The notes beneath the pieces are model-generated. The model was not told the origin of the DNA, ran no database searches, and worked only from the letters and a program-made list of their open reading frames with translations. A stretch of DNA of 36,833 nucleotides from Methylophaga sp. (GTDB taxonomy: Bacteria; Pseudomonadota; Gammaproteobacteria; Nitrosococcales; Methylophagaceae): contig JASBUF010000060.1 in assembly GCA_030148085.1 (NCBI GenBank), positions 1-36,833 on the forward strand. Reading direction: 5' to 3'. This document shows, in pieces, positions 17,704-27,542 of this stretch. The position numbers and the translations under genes were made by a program. Within the stretch, counting starts at the first letter, position 1. Every line of letters begins with the position of its first letter.

Positions 17704-19353
17704 TTAGCTCATAATGCCTTTAATCATATAGAACAGACAGGCTGACAGCACTGCCGCTGCGGGCACGGTAATCAACCAAGCGGTGATAATTTTCTTCACC
17801 ACGTCGCGCTTGACGTAAAGATTTTTCTTCTCTTTTTTCAGCGTTTTCTTGGCTTTTTTCAGCGTACCTTGCTCTTCATCAATGCTGCGATACAGCTCGG
17901 TAATCCGCTCGTAGTCAGTGACCGATTTGGCTTTCTTCTCAAGCAGAACATTGAGTTCACTGCGCAAGGCACTCAGCAGACGTTTTTCTTCCTGAATCTC
18001 ACGCTTATCCTGCTCAATCTCATCTTCCAGCGACTCAGATTTATCCAGCCATTCACGCAGAAAACCAACACCGAATACACCGCCAATAGCGATATGGGTG
18101 GAACTCACCGGCAGGCCAAGTTGACTGGCGATAATCACCGTGATCGCGGCTGCCATCGCAATCGAGAAGGCGCGCATTTGATCCAACTCAGTAATTTCAC
18201 CACCAACGGTACGGATCAGACGCGGACCGTACAAAGCCAGACCCAAAGCAATACCAAAGGCACCGACGGCCATCACCCAGAACGGAATACCGGCCTTGGC
18301 GCTGATACCACCGGTCATCACTGCATCATGGATTGCAGCCAGCGGGCCGATAGCATTCGCCACGTCATTGGCACCATGCGCAAAACTAAGCAGTGCCGCG
18401 GCGAAGATTAATGGGATAGTAAACAGTACATTCACGCTGGCACGATCATTCGACAGTCTCGGCAGGCGTTTTTTCAGACGTTTCTTGACCACTACAAACA
18501 CCACAACGGCCACCACTAAACCTATCATTGAAGCTTGCATCATGGTGGGCTTGCTGGTCATTTCAAAACTGAAGAACAGGGTGTCGTTCATAAAGCTGAG
18601 AAGTTGTGGCCAAATCTGCTTAAGCCCTTTCAAAACCAGATAGGTAACAAATGCCCAGGCCATGATGGCAACATAAATCGGCACCCATTTGAAAGATGCA
18701 GAAATTTTGTCATCACGGAAAATAATGGTCTTTTTGATGGCAAACAGAAACGCCGCCGCGATTATGCCGCCGATGACAGGAGAGATTACCCAGGAACTGG
18801 CAATGGCCCCCATGGTATTCCAATCGACAATTGAGAACCCGGCAGCCGCAATACCGGCACCCATTACACCGCCGACAATCGAGTGCGTGGTCGATACCGG
18901 AGCGCGAGCAAAGGTTGCGAGATTGAGCCACAATGCTGCGGCCAACAGCGCTGCCATCATCGCCCAGATAAAACGTTGGCTATCGCCCTGGAAGCCTTCG
19001 ATATCAATGATGCCGTTTTTGATGGTTGACACCACTTCACCACCAGCGATAATCGCGCCACCCGCCTCAAAAATCATCGCGATAACTATCGCGCCGCCCA
19101 TGGTCAGTGCTTTGGAGCCGACCGCCGGTCCGACGTTATTGGCGACATCGTTGGCACCGATATTCATCGCCATATAGGCACCGAACATGGTGGCAATGGC
19201 CAGGAAGAGGCTATTACCTGCATCCCCGCTGAGGTTGAAGCTGTATACCAGCGCCAGCGCCATAAACAGTAAGGCCATACCTATACGTGTGAGTTCACCG
19301 TGACTCTTCTTATAGGCTTGCTTTTCGAGTTGATGGAGGTCTTTTATTTCCAC
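17704..19353 (-). CDS. Pit-family inorganic phosphate permease with C-terminal coiled coil
   Basis: A 549-residue membrane protein of the PiT family, importing metal-phosphate with protons or phosphate with sodium. The duplicated family signature is seen twice: GANDVANNVGP (66-76) and GANDVANAIGP (327-337). PVSTTHSIVG (152-161) and PVSSTHIAIG (415-424) are the matching second-half motifs. About 11 helices are present. Between the last two helices lies a highly charged coiled-coil segment (about 436-515, rich in E, K and L). Translation appears to start at GTG (19353); there is no clear ribosome binding site and no nearby in-frame ATG. It precedes phoB on the same strand and complements the high-affinity Pst system. 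Confidence 0.9.
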   Translation of the reverse strand: MEIKDLHQLEKQAYKKSHGELTRIGMALLFMALALVYSFNLSGDAGNSLFLAIATMFGAYMAMNIGANDVANNVGPAVGSKALTMGGAIVIAMIFEAGGAIIAGGEVVSTIKNGIIDIEGFQGDSQRFIWAMMAALLAAALWLNLATFARAPVSTTHSIVGGVMGAGIAAAGFSIVDWNTMGAIASSWVISPVIGGIIAAAFLFAIKKTIIFRDDKISASFKWVPIYVAIMAWAFVTYLVLKGLKQIWPQLLSFMNDTLFFSFEMTSKPTMMQASMIGLVVAVVVFVVVKKRLKKRLPRLSNDRASVNVLFTIPLIFAAALLSFAHGANDVANAIGPLAAIHDAVMTGGISAKAGIPFWVMAVGAFGIALGLALYGPRLIRTVGGEITELDQMRAFSIAMAAAITVIIASQLGLPVSSTHIAIGGVFGVGFLREWLDKSESLEDEIEQDKREIQEEKRLLSALRSELNVLLEKKAKSVTDYERITELYRSIDEEQGTLKKAKKTLKKEKKNLYVKRDVVKKIITAWLITVPAAAVLSACLFYMIKGIMS

Positions 19354-19493
19354 AATGATCCCGTCGTTTGCTTACCAAAGTGCCGCAATTATTGCAGTAT
19401 TGTGACAGCAGGCATACCCCGTGGCAGACGGATGTAACTTAGCGCTGTTAAGATTGTCTAGCTAAAGACTGTAATCACAAGCCTTAGAGACTG

Positions 19494-21305
19494 ATGAAAA
19501 AACTTTTATTATTTGTGTTGATACTCACGGTTTTCAGTGCGCACGCGCGAACCGGATTTCTGGAAGGGCTCGGTATTGGTGGCGAACAGGTGCCGCCATT
19601 AGTAGAGGAAGCATTTCAGTTTTCCGCTGACATTGAGGATCCGCAAACTCTGCTGGCACGCTGGCAGGTGATGGAAGGTAACTACCTGTATCGCGATAAA
19701 CTCAGTTTCGAGATTCTCGACAATAATCAGGTTTCTCTGGGCACCATCACCCTGCCTATCGGTGATAACAAGCAGGATGAGTTTTTCGGACTAGTGCAGG
19801 TCTACCACCACGATGTCGATTTCAGCCTGCCGCTCACTCGCCCACAAGCAGCACAAAGCTTTACGCTCAAAGCTAAATTTCAGGGTTGTTCTGAGACCTT
19901 CGGCATCTGCTATCCACCCAGTGAACAGACCGTTAGTCTGACGCTGCCGGCCATGGTAGCCACTGACAGCCCAGCGGTTGATGACAGCAAACCCAGCGTG
20001 ACCAGCATACTGAGTGAACAGGATCGGCTGGCGCAGAAACTGGCTGAAGATAATCTGCTGCAGATTTTCCTCGGTTTTCTCGGCCTCGGTTTGCTGCTCA
20101 CCTTTACCCCCTGCGTGTTGCCGATGATCCCGATCCTTTCCAGTGTGATTGTCGGCGAAGGTGAAAACATCACTACCCGCCGCGCTTTCGGCCTGTCACT
20201 CATTTATGTTTTGTCAATGTCCGTCACTTACACCACGGCAGGCGTGTTAACCGGCCTGCTCGGTGAGAACCTGCAGACTATGTTCCAGAACCCGTGGATT
20301 ATTTCCGCCTTCAGTGCCTTGTTTGTCCTGCTCGCCCTATCCATGTTTGGTATCTACGAGCTGCAACTGCCACACACCTTGCAGCATCGCCTCCATCAAA
20401 TAAGCCACCGCCAGCAAGGCGGCAGTCTGGTCGGTGTTGCCATTATGGGTCTGCTCTCCGGTTTGATTGTCGGGCCCTGCCTCGCGCCGCCGCTGGCTGG
20501 CGCGTTGATTTTTATTGGTCAGCATGCAGACCCTGTGCTGGGAGGGGCTGCCCTGTTTGCCCTCAGTATCGGCATGGGCATACCGTTACTGATTATCGGC
20601 ACCTCTGCGGGCACCTTGCTACCCAAGGCGGGTGACTGGATGAATACGATCAAGGCGGTATTCGGCGTGTTGCTGCTGGGTCTTGCCATCTGGATGCTGG
20701 AGCGGATCCTGCCCGGCTGGCTGATTCTGATGTTATGGGGCGGACTGCTGGTTATCTGCGCCGTTTACCTGGGTGCATTGGATAGTCTGCAGATTGATGC
20801 CAATGGCTGGAGCAAACTATTTAAAGGCGTAGGCCTGATTGCGTTAATTTATGGTGCCTTGTTGATGGTGGGTGGTGCCAGTGGCAATCAGACTCTCTGG
20901 CAACCGTTGCAGCTACTCGCCAGCAATGCAGCTCCAGCGGCACAAGAGAATGAGGGTGTCCACTTCACCAGCATTAATAACCTTGCAGAACTGGAAGCAC
21001 AACTGGCTACCAGCCAGCGTCCGGTAATGTTGGATTTTTATGCCGACTGGTGCACTGATTGTAAAACCATGGAAAAAACCACCTTTCGCGATCCGGCTGT
21101 TATCACCGCCCTGGATGATTACTTGCTGTTAAAGCTTGATATGACTGATAACACCGATGAACATCAGCAGATGCTGAAACAACTCAAGGTATTTGGTCCG
21201 CCCACGATGTTGTTTTATGACGCCTCCGGTCAGGAAAAAACCACTCAACGTATTGTCGGACATATCAGCGCAGAGGCCCTGCTGGCCCACCTGTCACAGC
21301 TATAA
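19494..21305 (+). CDS. dsbD: Thiol:disulfide interchange protein DsbD
   Basis: A 603-residue electron transporter that moves reducing power from cytoplasmic thioredoxin to periplasmic DsbC and cytochrome c maturation proteins. A signal peptide (about 1-18) is followed by the periplasmic alpha domain with Cys132 and Cys139 (GCSETFGICYPP), an eight-helix membrane domain with Cys207 (FTPCVLPM) and Cys329 (VGPCLAPP), and a C-terminal thioredoxin-like domain with Cys520 and Cys523 (DWCTDCK). All six redox cysteines are present, so it should be functional. It is oriented with the aroQ-acc genes but separated from them by 147 bases, and is likely its own unit. Confidence 0.96.
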   Translation: MKKLLLFVLILTVFSAHARTGFLEGLGIGGEQVPPLVEEAFQFSADIEDPQTLLARWQVMEGNYLYRDKLSFEILDNNQVSLGTITLPIGDNKQDEFFGLVQVYHHDVDFSLPLTRPQAAQSFTLKAKFQGCSETFGICYPPSEQTVSLTLPAMVATDSPAVDDSKPSVTSILSEQDRLAQKLAEDNLLQIFLGFLGLGLLLTFTPCVLPMIPILSSVIVGEGENITTRRAFGLSLIYVLSMSVTYTTAGVLTGLLGENLQTMFQNPWIISAFSALFVLLALSMFGIYELQLPHTLQHRLHQISHRQQGGSLVGVAIMGLLSGLIVGPCLAPPLAGALIFIGQHADPVLGGAALFALSIGMGIPLLIIGTSAGTLLPKAGDWMNTIKAVFGVLLLGLAIWMLERILPGWLILMLWGGLLVICAVYLGALDSLQIDANGWSKLFKGVGLIALIYGALLMVGGASGNQTLWQPLQLLASNAAPAAQENEGVHFTSINNLAELEAQLATSQRPVMLDFYADWCTDCKTMEKTTFRDPAVITALDDYLLLKLDMTDNTDEHQQMLKQLKVFGPPTMLFYDASGQEKTTQRIVGHISAEALLAHLSQL

Positions 21306-21452
21306 CGGTAAAAATTCAAGAAAACTCAAGAAACCCGCCATTTCGGCGAAAATAGCGACAAAACCCGACTTTTTAATAACGCCAAACTAGACATCAGCAG
21401 GCCACTGTTGCACAATTCGGCCTATTCACTTTGACCTGCGTTAAGGATTGTC

Positions 21453-21890
21453 ATGGCAACCATTCTTGTGCTCAACGGCCCCAACCTGAATTTATTAGGG
21501 ACGCGTGAGCCTGAAATTTACGGTGCCGATACCCTTGCTGATATTGAGGCGCGGCTATATAGCCTGGCAGCCGAAAACAGCCTGGGACTGGAGTTTTTCC
21601 AGTCCAATGCCGAACATGCGCTGGTCGACAAACTGCATGACAGTCGTGGCAAAGTAGACTTCATTATTATCAACCCGGCAGCCTTTACCCATACCAGTGT
21701 AGCGCTGCGCGATGCTTTAACAGCTGTTGCCGTCCCATTTGTTGAAGTACACATTTCCAACATTCACGCCCGTGAAGCTTTCCGTCAGCATTCCTATCTG
21801 TCTGATATCGCCAAAGGTGTTATCTGCGGATTGGGTCCGCAGGGCTATGAACTGGCTTTACTGGCCGCAATCAGACAACTCAACTCATAA
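21453..21890 (+). CDS. aroQ: 3-dehydroquinate dehydratase, type II
   Basis: A 145-residue type II dehydroquinase, third step of the shikimate pathway, forming a dodecamer in the cytoplasm. The N-terminal motif [18 protein letters not shown] holds the catalytic tyrosine and arginine-bearing loop. [16 protein letters not shown] and [17 protein letters not shown] carry substrate-binding residues and the catalytic histidine. AAGGA lies before the ATG. It leads the fatty acid synthesis genes accBC, a common gammaproteobacterial arrangement. Confidence 0.97.
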   Translation: MATILVLNGPNLNLLGTREPEIYGADTLADIEARLYSLAAENSLGLEFFQSNAEHALVDKLHDSRGKVDFIIINPAAFTHTSVALRDALTAVAVPFVEVHISNIHAREAFRQHSYLSDIAKGVICGLGPQGYELALLAAIRQLNS

Positions 21891-21914
21891 CTATTATTAA
21901 TAGAAGGTTAACGC

Positions 21915-22379
21915 ATGGACATTCGTAAAATTAAAAAACTGATTGATCTTATTCAGGAATCAGACGTCGCCGAGATCGAAATTTCTGAAGGTGAAGAATC
22001 CGTACGTATCAGCCGTAACAGTTCCGTTGCACCGACTTATGCTGCACCGGCTCCAATTCAATATGCGGCTCCTGCTGCAGCCCCTATGGCGGCCCCGGCT
22101 CCTGCAGCCGCTGAAGCAACTCCAGCAGAAACTAAAGCCAACGATGCCAATGCCGTTCGCTCACCAATGGTCGGTACTTTCTACCGCTCGTCTTCTCCTG
22201 AAGCAGCAGCCTTTGTTGAAGTGGGCCAGACTGTCGCTGCCGGTGATGTTATCTGCATCATCGAAGCAATGAAAATGTTCAACCAGATCGAAGCCGATCG
22301 CAGCGGTACCGTCACCGCTATCCTGGTCGAAAATGGCCACCCGGTTGAATACGATGAGCCTCTTATCATTATTGAATAA
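21915..22379 (+). CDS. accB: Biotin carboxyl carrier protein of acetyl-CoA carboxylase
   Basis: A 154-residue BCCP. An N-terminal segment (1-35) joins AccC. An alanine- and proline-rich flexible linker (about 37-75) follows, and then the biotinyl domain with the biotin-accepting lysine in EAMKM. It carries CO2 on biotin from AccC to the carboxyltransferase AccAD, the first step of fatty acid synthesis. Length is usual. AAGG precedes the ATG, 25 bases after aroQ. Confidence 0.98.
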   Translation: MDIRKIKKLIDLIQESDVAEIEISEGEESVRISRNSSVAPTYAAPAPIQYAAPAAAPMAAPAPAAAEATPAETKANDANAVRSPMVGTFYRSSSPEAAAFVEVGQTVAAGDVICIIEAMKMFNQIEADRSGTVTAILVENGHPVEYDEPLIIIE

Positions 22380-22434
22380 TGACCTTCGCCACTGGCGCAT
22401 CTGCTCATCCTGACTTGTGGATATGAACACCGAT

Positions 22435-23775
22435 ATGATCGATAAAATTGTAATTGCCAACCGGGGCGAAATTGCCCTGCGTATTCTGCGCGCCTGCTGG
22501 GAGCTGGGTATCAAAACCGTTGCCGTACACTCCAGTGTGGATCGCGATCTCAAACATGTCTTGCTGGCCGACGAAAGCGTCTGCATCGGCCCGGCGCCAT
22601 CCTCCGAAAGCTACCTGAACGTCCCGGCGATTATCAGCGCTGCTGAAATCACTGATGCCACGGCGATTCACCCAGGTTATGGCTTTTTGTCAGAAAATGC
22701 TGACTTTGCTGAACGCGTCGAAGAAAGTGGCTTTATCTTCATCGGGCCGCGCGCCGAAACCATCCGTATCATGGGTGACAAAGTGGAAGCCATCAAGGCG
22801 ATGAAAGCCGCTGGCGTACCCTGTGTACCCGGCTCTGATGGCCCGCTGGGCACCGATGACGCCACTAACCTACGTCTGGCCCGTGAGATCGGTTACCCGA
22901 TCATCATCAAGGCCGCTGGCGGTGGTGGTGGTCGTGGTATGCGCGAAGTGCACAGTGAAGCACACCTGCTCAACGCGATTGCCCTGACCAAGAGTGAAGC
23001 TCGCGCTGCCTTTGGTAACGATATGGTCTATATGGAGAAATTCCTCGAAGATCCACGCCATATTGAATTCCAGGTTCTGGCCGACCAACACGGTAATGCG
23101 ATCCATCTGGGTGAACGTGATTGCTCAATGCAGCGTCGTCACCAGAAAGTCGTCGAAGAAGCTCCAGCCCCAGGCATTACCGAAGAGATGCGTGAACGCA
23201 TGGGTAAAATCTGTGCCGATGCCTGTGTCCGTATCGGCTACCGTGGCGCTGGTACCTTTGAGTTCCTGTACCAGGACGGCGAGTTCTACTTCATTGAAAT
23301 GAATACCCGTATTCAGGTTGAGCATCCGGTCACCGAACGTGTCACCGATATCGATCTGGTGGCCGAACAAATTCGTGTCGCGGCAGGCCTGCCACTGTCT
23401 ATCAAGCAGGAAGATGTGGTGATGCGCGGTCATGCGATTGAGTGTCGTATCAATGCTGAAGATCCACGCACCTTTATGCCAAGTCCAGGCAAGATTACCC
23501 ACTATCACGCTCCGGGCGGTGCCGGTATCCGTATGGACTCGCATATCTACAGCGGCTACAAAGTGCCACCTAACTATGATTCTTTGATCGGTAAGCTGAT
23601 CGCCTACGGTAAAGACCGTGATTCGGCAATTGCCCGTATGCAGACAGCGCTGAAAGAAATCGGCATTGAAGGCATCAAAACCAATGTTGAATTGCAACGC
23701 GACATTATGAGCGACACCCACTTCCAGGCTGGTGGTACCAATATCCACTATCTTGAGAAGAAACTGGGTCTGTAA
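22435..23775 (+). CDS. accC: Biotin carboxylase subunit of acetyl-CoA carboxylase
   Basis: A 446-residue ATP-grasp biotin carboxylase. It begins [18 protein letters not shown], matching the family start. The glycine-rich ATP loop is [12 protein letters not shown], and catalytic residues lie in [24 protein letters not shown] segment and VEHPVTE. It carboxylates the biotin on AccB using bicarbonate and ATP. In-frame starts also exist at GTG 22417 and ATG 22423; none of the three has a clear ribosome binding site, and I chose 22435 by homology to the E. coli start ([11 protein letters not shown]). The TAA shares one base with the prmA ATG. Confidence 0.97.
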   Translation: MIDKIVIANRGEIALRILRACWELGIKTVAVHSSVDRDLKHVLLADESVCIGPAPSSESYLNVPAIISAAEITDATAIHPGYGFLSENADFAERVEESGFIFIGPRAETIRIMGDKVEAIKAMKAAGVPCVPGSDGPLGTDDATNLRLAREIGYPIIIKAAGGGGGRGMREVHSEAHLLNAIALTKSEARAAFGNDMVYMEKFLEDPRHIEFQVLADQHGNAIHLGERDCSMQRRHQKVVEEAPAPGITEEMRERMGKICADACVRIGYRGAGTFEFLYQDGEFYFIEMNTRIQVEHPVTERVTDIDLVAEQIRVAAGLPLSIKQEDVVMRGHAIECRINAEDPRTFMPSPGKITHYHAPGGAGIRMDSHIYSGYKVPPNYDSLIGKLIAYGKDRDSAIARMQTALKEIGIEGIKTNVELQRDIMSDTHFQAGGTNIHYLEKKLGL

Positions 23776-24650
23776 TGGCTTGGATTCAATTTATCTGTCA
23801 CACCACACCCGACAAAGCTGACGCCCTGTCTGAGGCTTTGAGCGAGTGTGGTGCGGCGGCAGTCACCTTTCAGGATGATGCCGATCAGCCGATCTACGAA
23901 CCCGATTTGGGGCAGACACCACTGTGGACGGAAACCCGTCTCACGGCCTTGTTTGATGCCGAAACCGAGCAACAGACGGTATTAACCCTACTTGCCACGA
24001 TGTTGCCTGAGGTCCCGAAGTTCCGCGTTGAAGCAGTGGAAGATAAAGACTGGGAACGGGAGTGGATGGATAACTTCCACCCCATTCAGTTTGGCGAGCG
24101 CTTGTGGATTGTACCCAGTTGGCATCAAGCTCCCGATACGAATGCGGTCAATATCCTGCTCGATCCCGGTCTCGCCTTTGGAACCGGCACCCATCCGACG
24201 ACGGCCTTGTGCCTCAATTGGCTGGATCAGGCCGATCTCAAAGGTAAGTATGTTATCGACTATGGCTGTGGTAGTGGCATTTTGGCTATTGCCGCCGCTC
24301 TGCTTGGTGCTGAACGGGTTATAGGCGTTGATACCGATCCTCAGGCTTTGGAAGCGACCCGCGACAATGCGGCTCGTAATGGCGTCGAAATCGAAGCCTA
24401 TCTGCCAGAGGACTGTCCCGACCTGCCTTGTGACCTGCTGATCGCCAATATTTTGGCTGGTCCGCTGCAAACGCTGGCACCGCGTTTTGCCAATCTGTGT
24501 AAACCAAGTGCAGGCATTATTCTGTCGGGTATTTTGCAAACACAGGCCGATGAGGTCAGCGACGCCTATAGCAGCTGGTTTGCTATGGAACCAGCGGTGG
24601 CTCGTGAAGACTGGATCCGCCTCAGCGGCACACGTCATGACAAAGGCTGA
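23775..24650 (+). CDS. prmA: Ribosomal protein L11 methyltransferase
   Basis: A 291-residue S-adenosylmethionine-dependent methyltransferase that trimethylates ribosomal protein L11. The N-terminal substrate-recognition domain (about 1-60) precedes a Rossmann-type domain with FGTGTHPTTALCL, motif I VIDYGCGSGILAIAAAL and the catalytic-site segment DLLIANILAGPL. It is in a TAATG overlap with accC and overlaps the dusB start by 14 bases, implying translational coupling. Length matches the family. Confidence 0.97.
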   Translation: MAWIQFICHTTPDKADALSEALSECGAAAVTFQDDADQPIYEPDLGQTPLWTETRLTALFDAETEQQTVLTLLATMLPEVPKFRVEAVEDKDWEREWMDNFHPIQFGERLWIVPSWHQAPDTNAVNILLDPGLAFGTGTHPTTALCLNWLDQADLKGKYVIDYGCGSGILAIAAALLGAERVIGVDTDPQALEATRDNAARNGVEIEAYLPEDCPDLPCDLLIANILAGPLQTLAPRFANLCKPSAGIILSGILQTQADEVSDAYSSWFAMEPAVAREDWIRLSGTRHDKG

Positions 24651-25641
24651 TCTGAAGATCGGGCCTTACAGCCTGCCCAACAGTTTGTTTCTGGCACCTA
24701 TGGCGGGTGTGACTGATCGTCCATTTCGTCAACTCTGCCGCCGCCTTGGTGCCGGTATGGCGGTATCGGAAATGATCACGGCCAATAAAGCTCTGTGGGC
24801 GAGTAAAAAGTCCTTATTGCGTGCGAATCATGAAGGAGAGCCAGAACCGCGCAGCGTACAGATCGCCGGTGCTGATCCGGTGATGATGGCGGAAGCAGCC
24901 CGACATAATGTCGATGAAGGTGCGCATATTATTGATATCAATATGGGCTGCCCGGCGAAGAAAGTCTGTAATGTAATGGCCGGTTCAGCCTTGCTGCAGA
25001 ACGAAAAACTGGTGGCTGACATCGTTGAATCGGTCGTCAATGCCGTGGATGTACCGGTCACCTTGAAAATCCGTACCGGCTGGGATCGTGATAACCGTAA
25101 TGGCGTCACCATCGCCCGTATTGCTGAAGACGCTGGTATTCAGGCGCTGGCCGTGCATGGTCGTACCCGTGCTGATGCATATCAGGGTGATGCCGAATAC
25201 GACACCATTGCCGAAATTAAATCGCGCATCCGTATCCCGGTGATTGCCAATGGCGATATCAACTCACCTGAAAAAGCACTGGAAGTTTTGAACAAAACCG
25301 GTGCCGATGGACTGATGATCGGTCGTGGTGCTCAGGGCAACCCGTGGATCTTCCGTGAAATCCTGCATTATCTTGATACAGGGGAGTTGCTAGCCCAACC
25401 GGAAGTCACTGAAATAAAACAAGTCTTGATAGAACACCTACAAAACCTGTACGATTTTTACGGTGACTATTCCGGCGTGCGCATGGCGCGAAAACATATC
25501 GCTTGGTATAGCAAGGGATTACGCAATGGTAACGTTTTCCGGCAAGAAATGAATCTGCTGGAAATGCCGCAACAACAACTGCAATTTACCCGCGAATTTT
25601 TTGAACAAATACAAGAACAACAGGGATCTCGAGCCGCATGA
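24637..25641 (+). CDS. dusB: tRNA-dihydrouridine synthase B
   Basis: A 334-residue FMN-dependent enzyme reducing uridine 17 (in E. coli DusB) of tRNA to dihydrouridine. It has the TIM-barrel N-terminus LFLAPMAGVTDRPFRQLCR, the catalytic-cysteine segment INMGCPAKKVCN, LKIRTGWD, the AVHGRTR motif and the FMN-phosphate site IGRGAQGNPWIF. The frame is open 50 codons further upstream inside prmA, but homology places the start at MTKADLKIGPYSLPN (24637). Its stop overlaps the fis start as ATGA. The dusB-fis pair is a classic gammaproteobacterial operon. Confidence 0.96.
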   Translation: MTKADLKIGPYSLPNSLFLAPMAGVTDRPFRQLCRRLGAGMAVSEMITANKALWASKKSLLRANHEGEPEPRSVQIAGADPVMMAEAARHNVDEGAHIIDINMGCPAKKVCNVMAGSALLQNEKLVADIVESVVNAVDVPVTLKIRTGWDRDNRNGVTIARIAEDAGIQALAVHGRTRADAYQGDAEYDTIAEIKSRIRIPVIANGDINSPEKALEVLNKTGADGLMIGRGAQGNPWIFREILHYLDTGELLAQPEVTEIKQVLIEHLQNLYDFYGDYSGVRMARKHIAWYSKGLRNGNVFRQEMNLLEMPQQQLQFTREFFEQIQEQQGSRAA

Positions 25642-25928
25642 CCAAACCGCTGGCCAAAGATATATCGACTTGCGCTGAACTGGGTGTTGCGGTCGAACAC
25701 ACCACAGCTCCTCTAAGCGACTGTGTATCCCGCGCCCTGGCCGACTACTTCGAGCAACTCGAAGGCCATCCTGCCGCCAATCTCTATGAGATGTTGATGA
25801 ATGAAGTCGAAGTGCCTCTACTGAAAGCCACTTTGTCACACACCAATGGCAATCAGAGTCGGGCCGCCGAAATACTCGGTATCAACCGTGGCACACTACG
25901 CAAAAAACTCAAGCTCTACGGCTTGTAA
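25638..25928 (+). CDS. fis: Nucleoid-associated DNA-binding protein Fis
   Basis: A 96-residue Fis protein, which bends DNA and controls rRNA, recombination and replication genes. The C-terminal helix-turn-helix [19 protein letters not shown] is close to the E. coli sequence, and the preceding dimer helices ([20 protein letters not shown]) are conserved. The N-terminal arm is more divergent, as usual outside enterics. It is translated from an ATGA overlap with dusB. Confidence 0.96.
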   Translation: MTKPLAKDISTCAELGVAVEHTTAPLSDCVSRALADYFEQLEGHPAANLYEMLMNEVEVPLLKATLSHTNGNQSRAAEILGINRGTLRKKLKLYGL

Positions 25929-25960
25929 AACAATTTCTCTTTTTTGGAATTTCTTTTTCG

Positions 25961-27526
25961 ATGAACACGATCAAACGAGCTCTATTGAGCGTTTCTGATA
26001 AGACCGGTGTACTTGAACTGGCACAGGAACTCAACCGCCTGGGTGTGGAACTGCTGTCCACCGGCGGTACTGCCAAACTGTTGGCCGAAGCTGGCCTGCC
26101 AGTCAAGGAAGTCTCTGAACATACTGGTTTCCCTGAAATGATGGCCGGTCGTATCAAGACCCTACACCCGAAAATTCACGGTGGTCTGCTTGGCCGTCGC
26201 GGCACTGATGATGCCATTATGAATGAACACGACATCGCCCCTATCGATCTGGTTGTCGTTAACCTGTACCCCTTCGAAGCCACGATCGCCCGTGATGACT
26301 GCACCCTGCCAATGGCGATTGAAAACATTGATATCGGTGGCCCGACCATGCTGCGTGCGGCGGCGAAAAACCATGCCGATGTCACTGTATTGATTGATCC
26401 TGCTGACTACGACCGCGTCGTTAAACAAATTGAAGCCAATGGCGGTGTCGATGATCAAACCCGCTTTGATCTGGCAGTGAAAACCTTTGAACATACTGCT
26501 CACTATGACGGCGCGATTGCCAACTACCTGGGCAAATTGACTGCTGGTGATGAAGCAGTGGAATTCCCACGCACCTTCAATACCCAGTTTGTTAAGAAAC
26601 AGGACATGCGCTACGGTGAAAACCCTCATCAGAATGCGGCTTTCTACACCGAAGCAGCACCCGAAAGCGGCACCATCAGCGCTGCTGTTCAACTGCAAGG
26701 TAAAGAGCTGTCATACAACAATATCGCTGATACTGATGCGGCGCTGGAATGCGTCAAAGCTTTCCCTGAGTCGCCAGCCTGCGTCATCGTGAAACATGCA
26801 AACCCATGCGGCGTCGCCACTGCGGGAAGCTTGCTGGAAGCCTATGACTTGGCCTTCCAGACTGATACCACTTCAGCCTTCGGTGGCATTATCGCCTTTA
26901 ACCGTCCACTGGATGCCGATACTGCCAAAACCATCATCGATCGTCAGTTTGTGGAAGTGATTATCGCGCCATCGGTTTCGGAAGAAGCCCAAGCCATCGT
27001 TGCACAGAAAGCCAATGTACGTCTGCTCGCCTGTGGTGAGTTTGTCGAACATGCGACTGCCAGCCTCGACTATAAACGCGTCAACGGCGGCCTGCTGGTT
27101 CAGGATCGTGATGACGCTTTAGTTCAAGCCCACGAATTGAAAGTCGTGACCGAAACCTCACCAACCGAAGAGCAAATGCAGGATCTGCTGTTTGCCTGGC
27201 GCGTGGCTAAATTCGTAAAATCCAACGCGATTGTCTACGCCAAGAACCAGCAAACCGTCGGCATCGGCGCCGGTCAGATGAGCCGCGTAGTCAGCAGCCG
27301 TATTGCTGGCATCAAGGCGCAAGATGCAGGTCTGGTCGTGCCAGGCGCGGTGATGGCTTCTGATGCCTTCTTCCCGTTCCGCGATGGACTGGATGCCGCC
27401 GCTGAAGCAGGCATTAAAGCAGTGATTCAGCCGGGTGGCTCGATGCGTGATGATGAAGTTATCGCTGCCGCTAACGAACACGGCATTGCCATGGTGTTCA
27501 CAGGCATGCGTCACTTTAGACACTAA
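25961..27526 (+). CDS. purH: Bifunctional AICAR transformylase/IMP cyclohydrolase
   Basis: A 521-residue enzyme for the last two steps of IMP synthesis. The N-terminal cyclohydrolase domain (about 1-195) starts [14 protein letters not shown] and contains STGGTAKLL and [15 protein letters not shown]. The transformylase domain contains [13 protein letters not shown], the catalytic KHANPCG segment and [14 protein letters not shown] near the end. Length is typical. It lies 32 bases after fis. In many gammaproteobacteria purD follows; here the next gene is the adenylate cyclase homologue. Confidence 0.97.
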   Translation: MNTIKRALLSVSDKTGVLELAQELNRLGVELLSTGGTAKLLAEAGLPVKEVSEHTGFPEMMAGRIKTLHPKIHGGLLGRRGTDDAIMNEHDIAPIDLVVVNLYPFEATIARDDCTLPMAIENIDIGGPTMLRAAAKNHADVTVLIDPADYDRVVKQIEANGGVDDQTRFDLAVKTFEHTAHYDGAIANYLGKLTAGDEAVEFPRTFNTQFVKKQDMRYGENPHQNAAFYTEAAPESGTISAAVQLQGKELSYNNIADTDAALECVKAFPESPACVIVKHANPCGVATAGSLLEAYDLAFQTDTTSAFGGIIAFNRPLDADTAKTIIDRQFVEVIIAPSVSEEAQAIVAQKANVRLLACGEFVEHATASLDYKRVNGGLLVQDRDDALVQAHELKVVTETSPTEEQMQDLLFAWRVAKFVKSNAIVYAKNQQTVGIGAGQMSRVVSSRIAGIKAQDAGLVVPGAVMASDAFFPFRDGLDAAAEAGIKAVIQPGGSMRDDEVIAAANEHGIAMVFTGMRHFRH

Positions 27527-27542
27527 GCAGGCTCAGTAACAG

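Noticed and set aside
19391..19408. Possible Pho box upstream of the Pit permease gene
   Set aside because: On the minus strand CTGTCACAATACTGCAAT matches the consensus at only about 14 of 18 positions and no -10 follows at the expected distance.
21306..21452. Short hairpin CGCC-ATTTC-GGCG after dsbD as a terminator
   Set aside because: Stem of only four to five bases and no T run directly after it.
23125..23748. 207-codon open frame antisense to accC
   Set aside because: Lies fully inside a conserved enzyme gene and has no family features.
23988..24638. 216-codon open frame antisense to prmA
   Set aside because: Shadow frame of a well-supported methyltransferase gene.
26162..26698. 178-codon open frame antisense to purH
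   Set aside because: It is a shadow of purH codon bias; no ribosome binding site and no recognisable motif.
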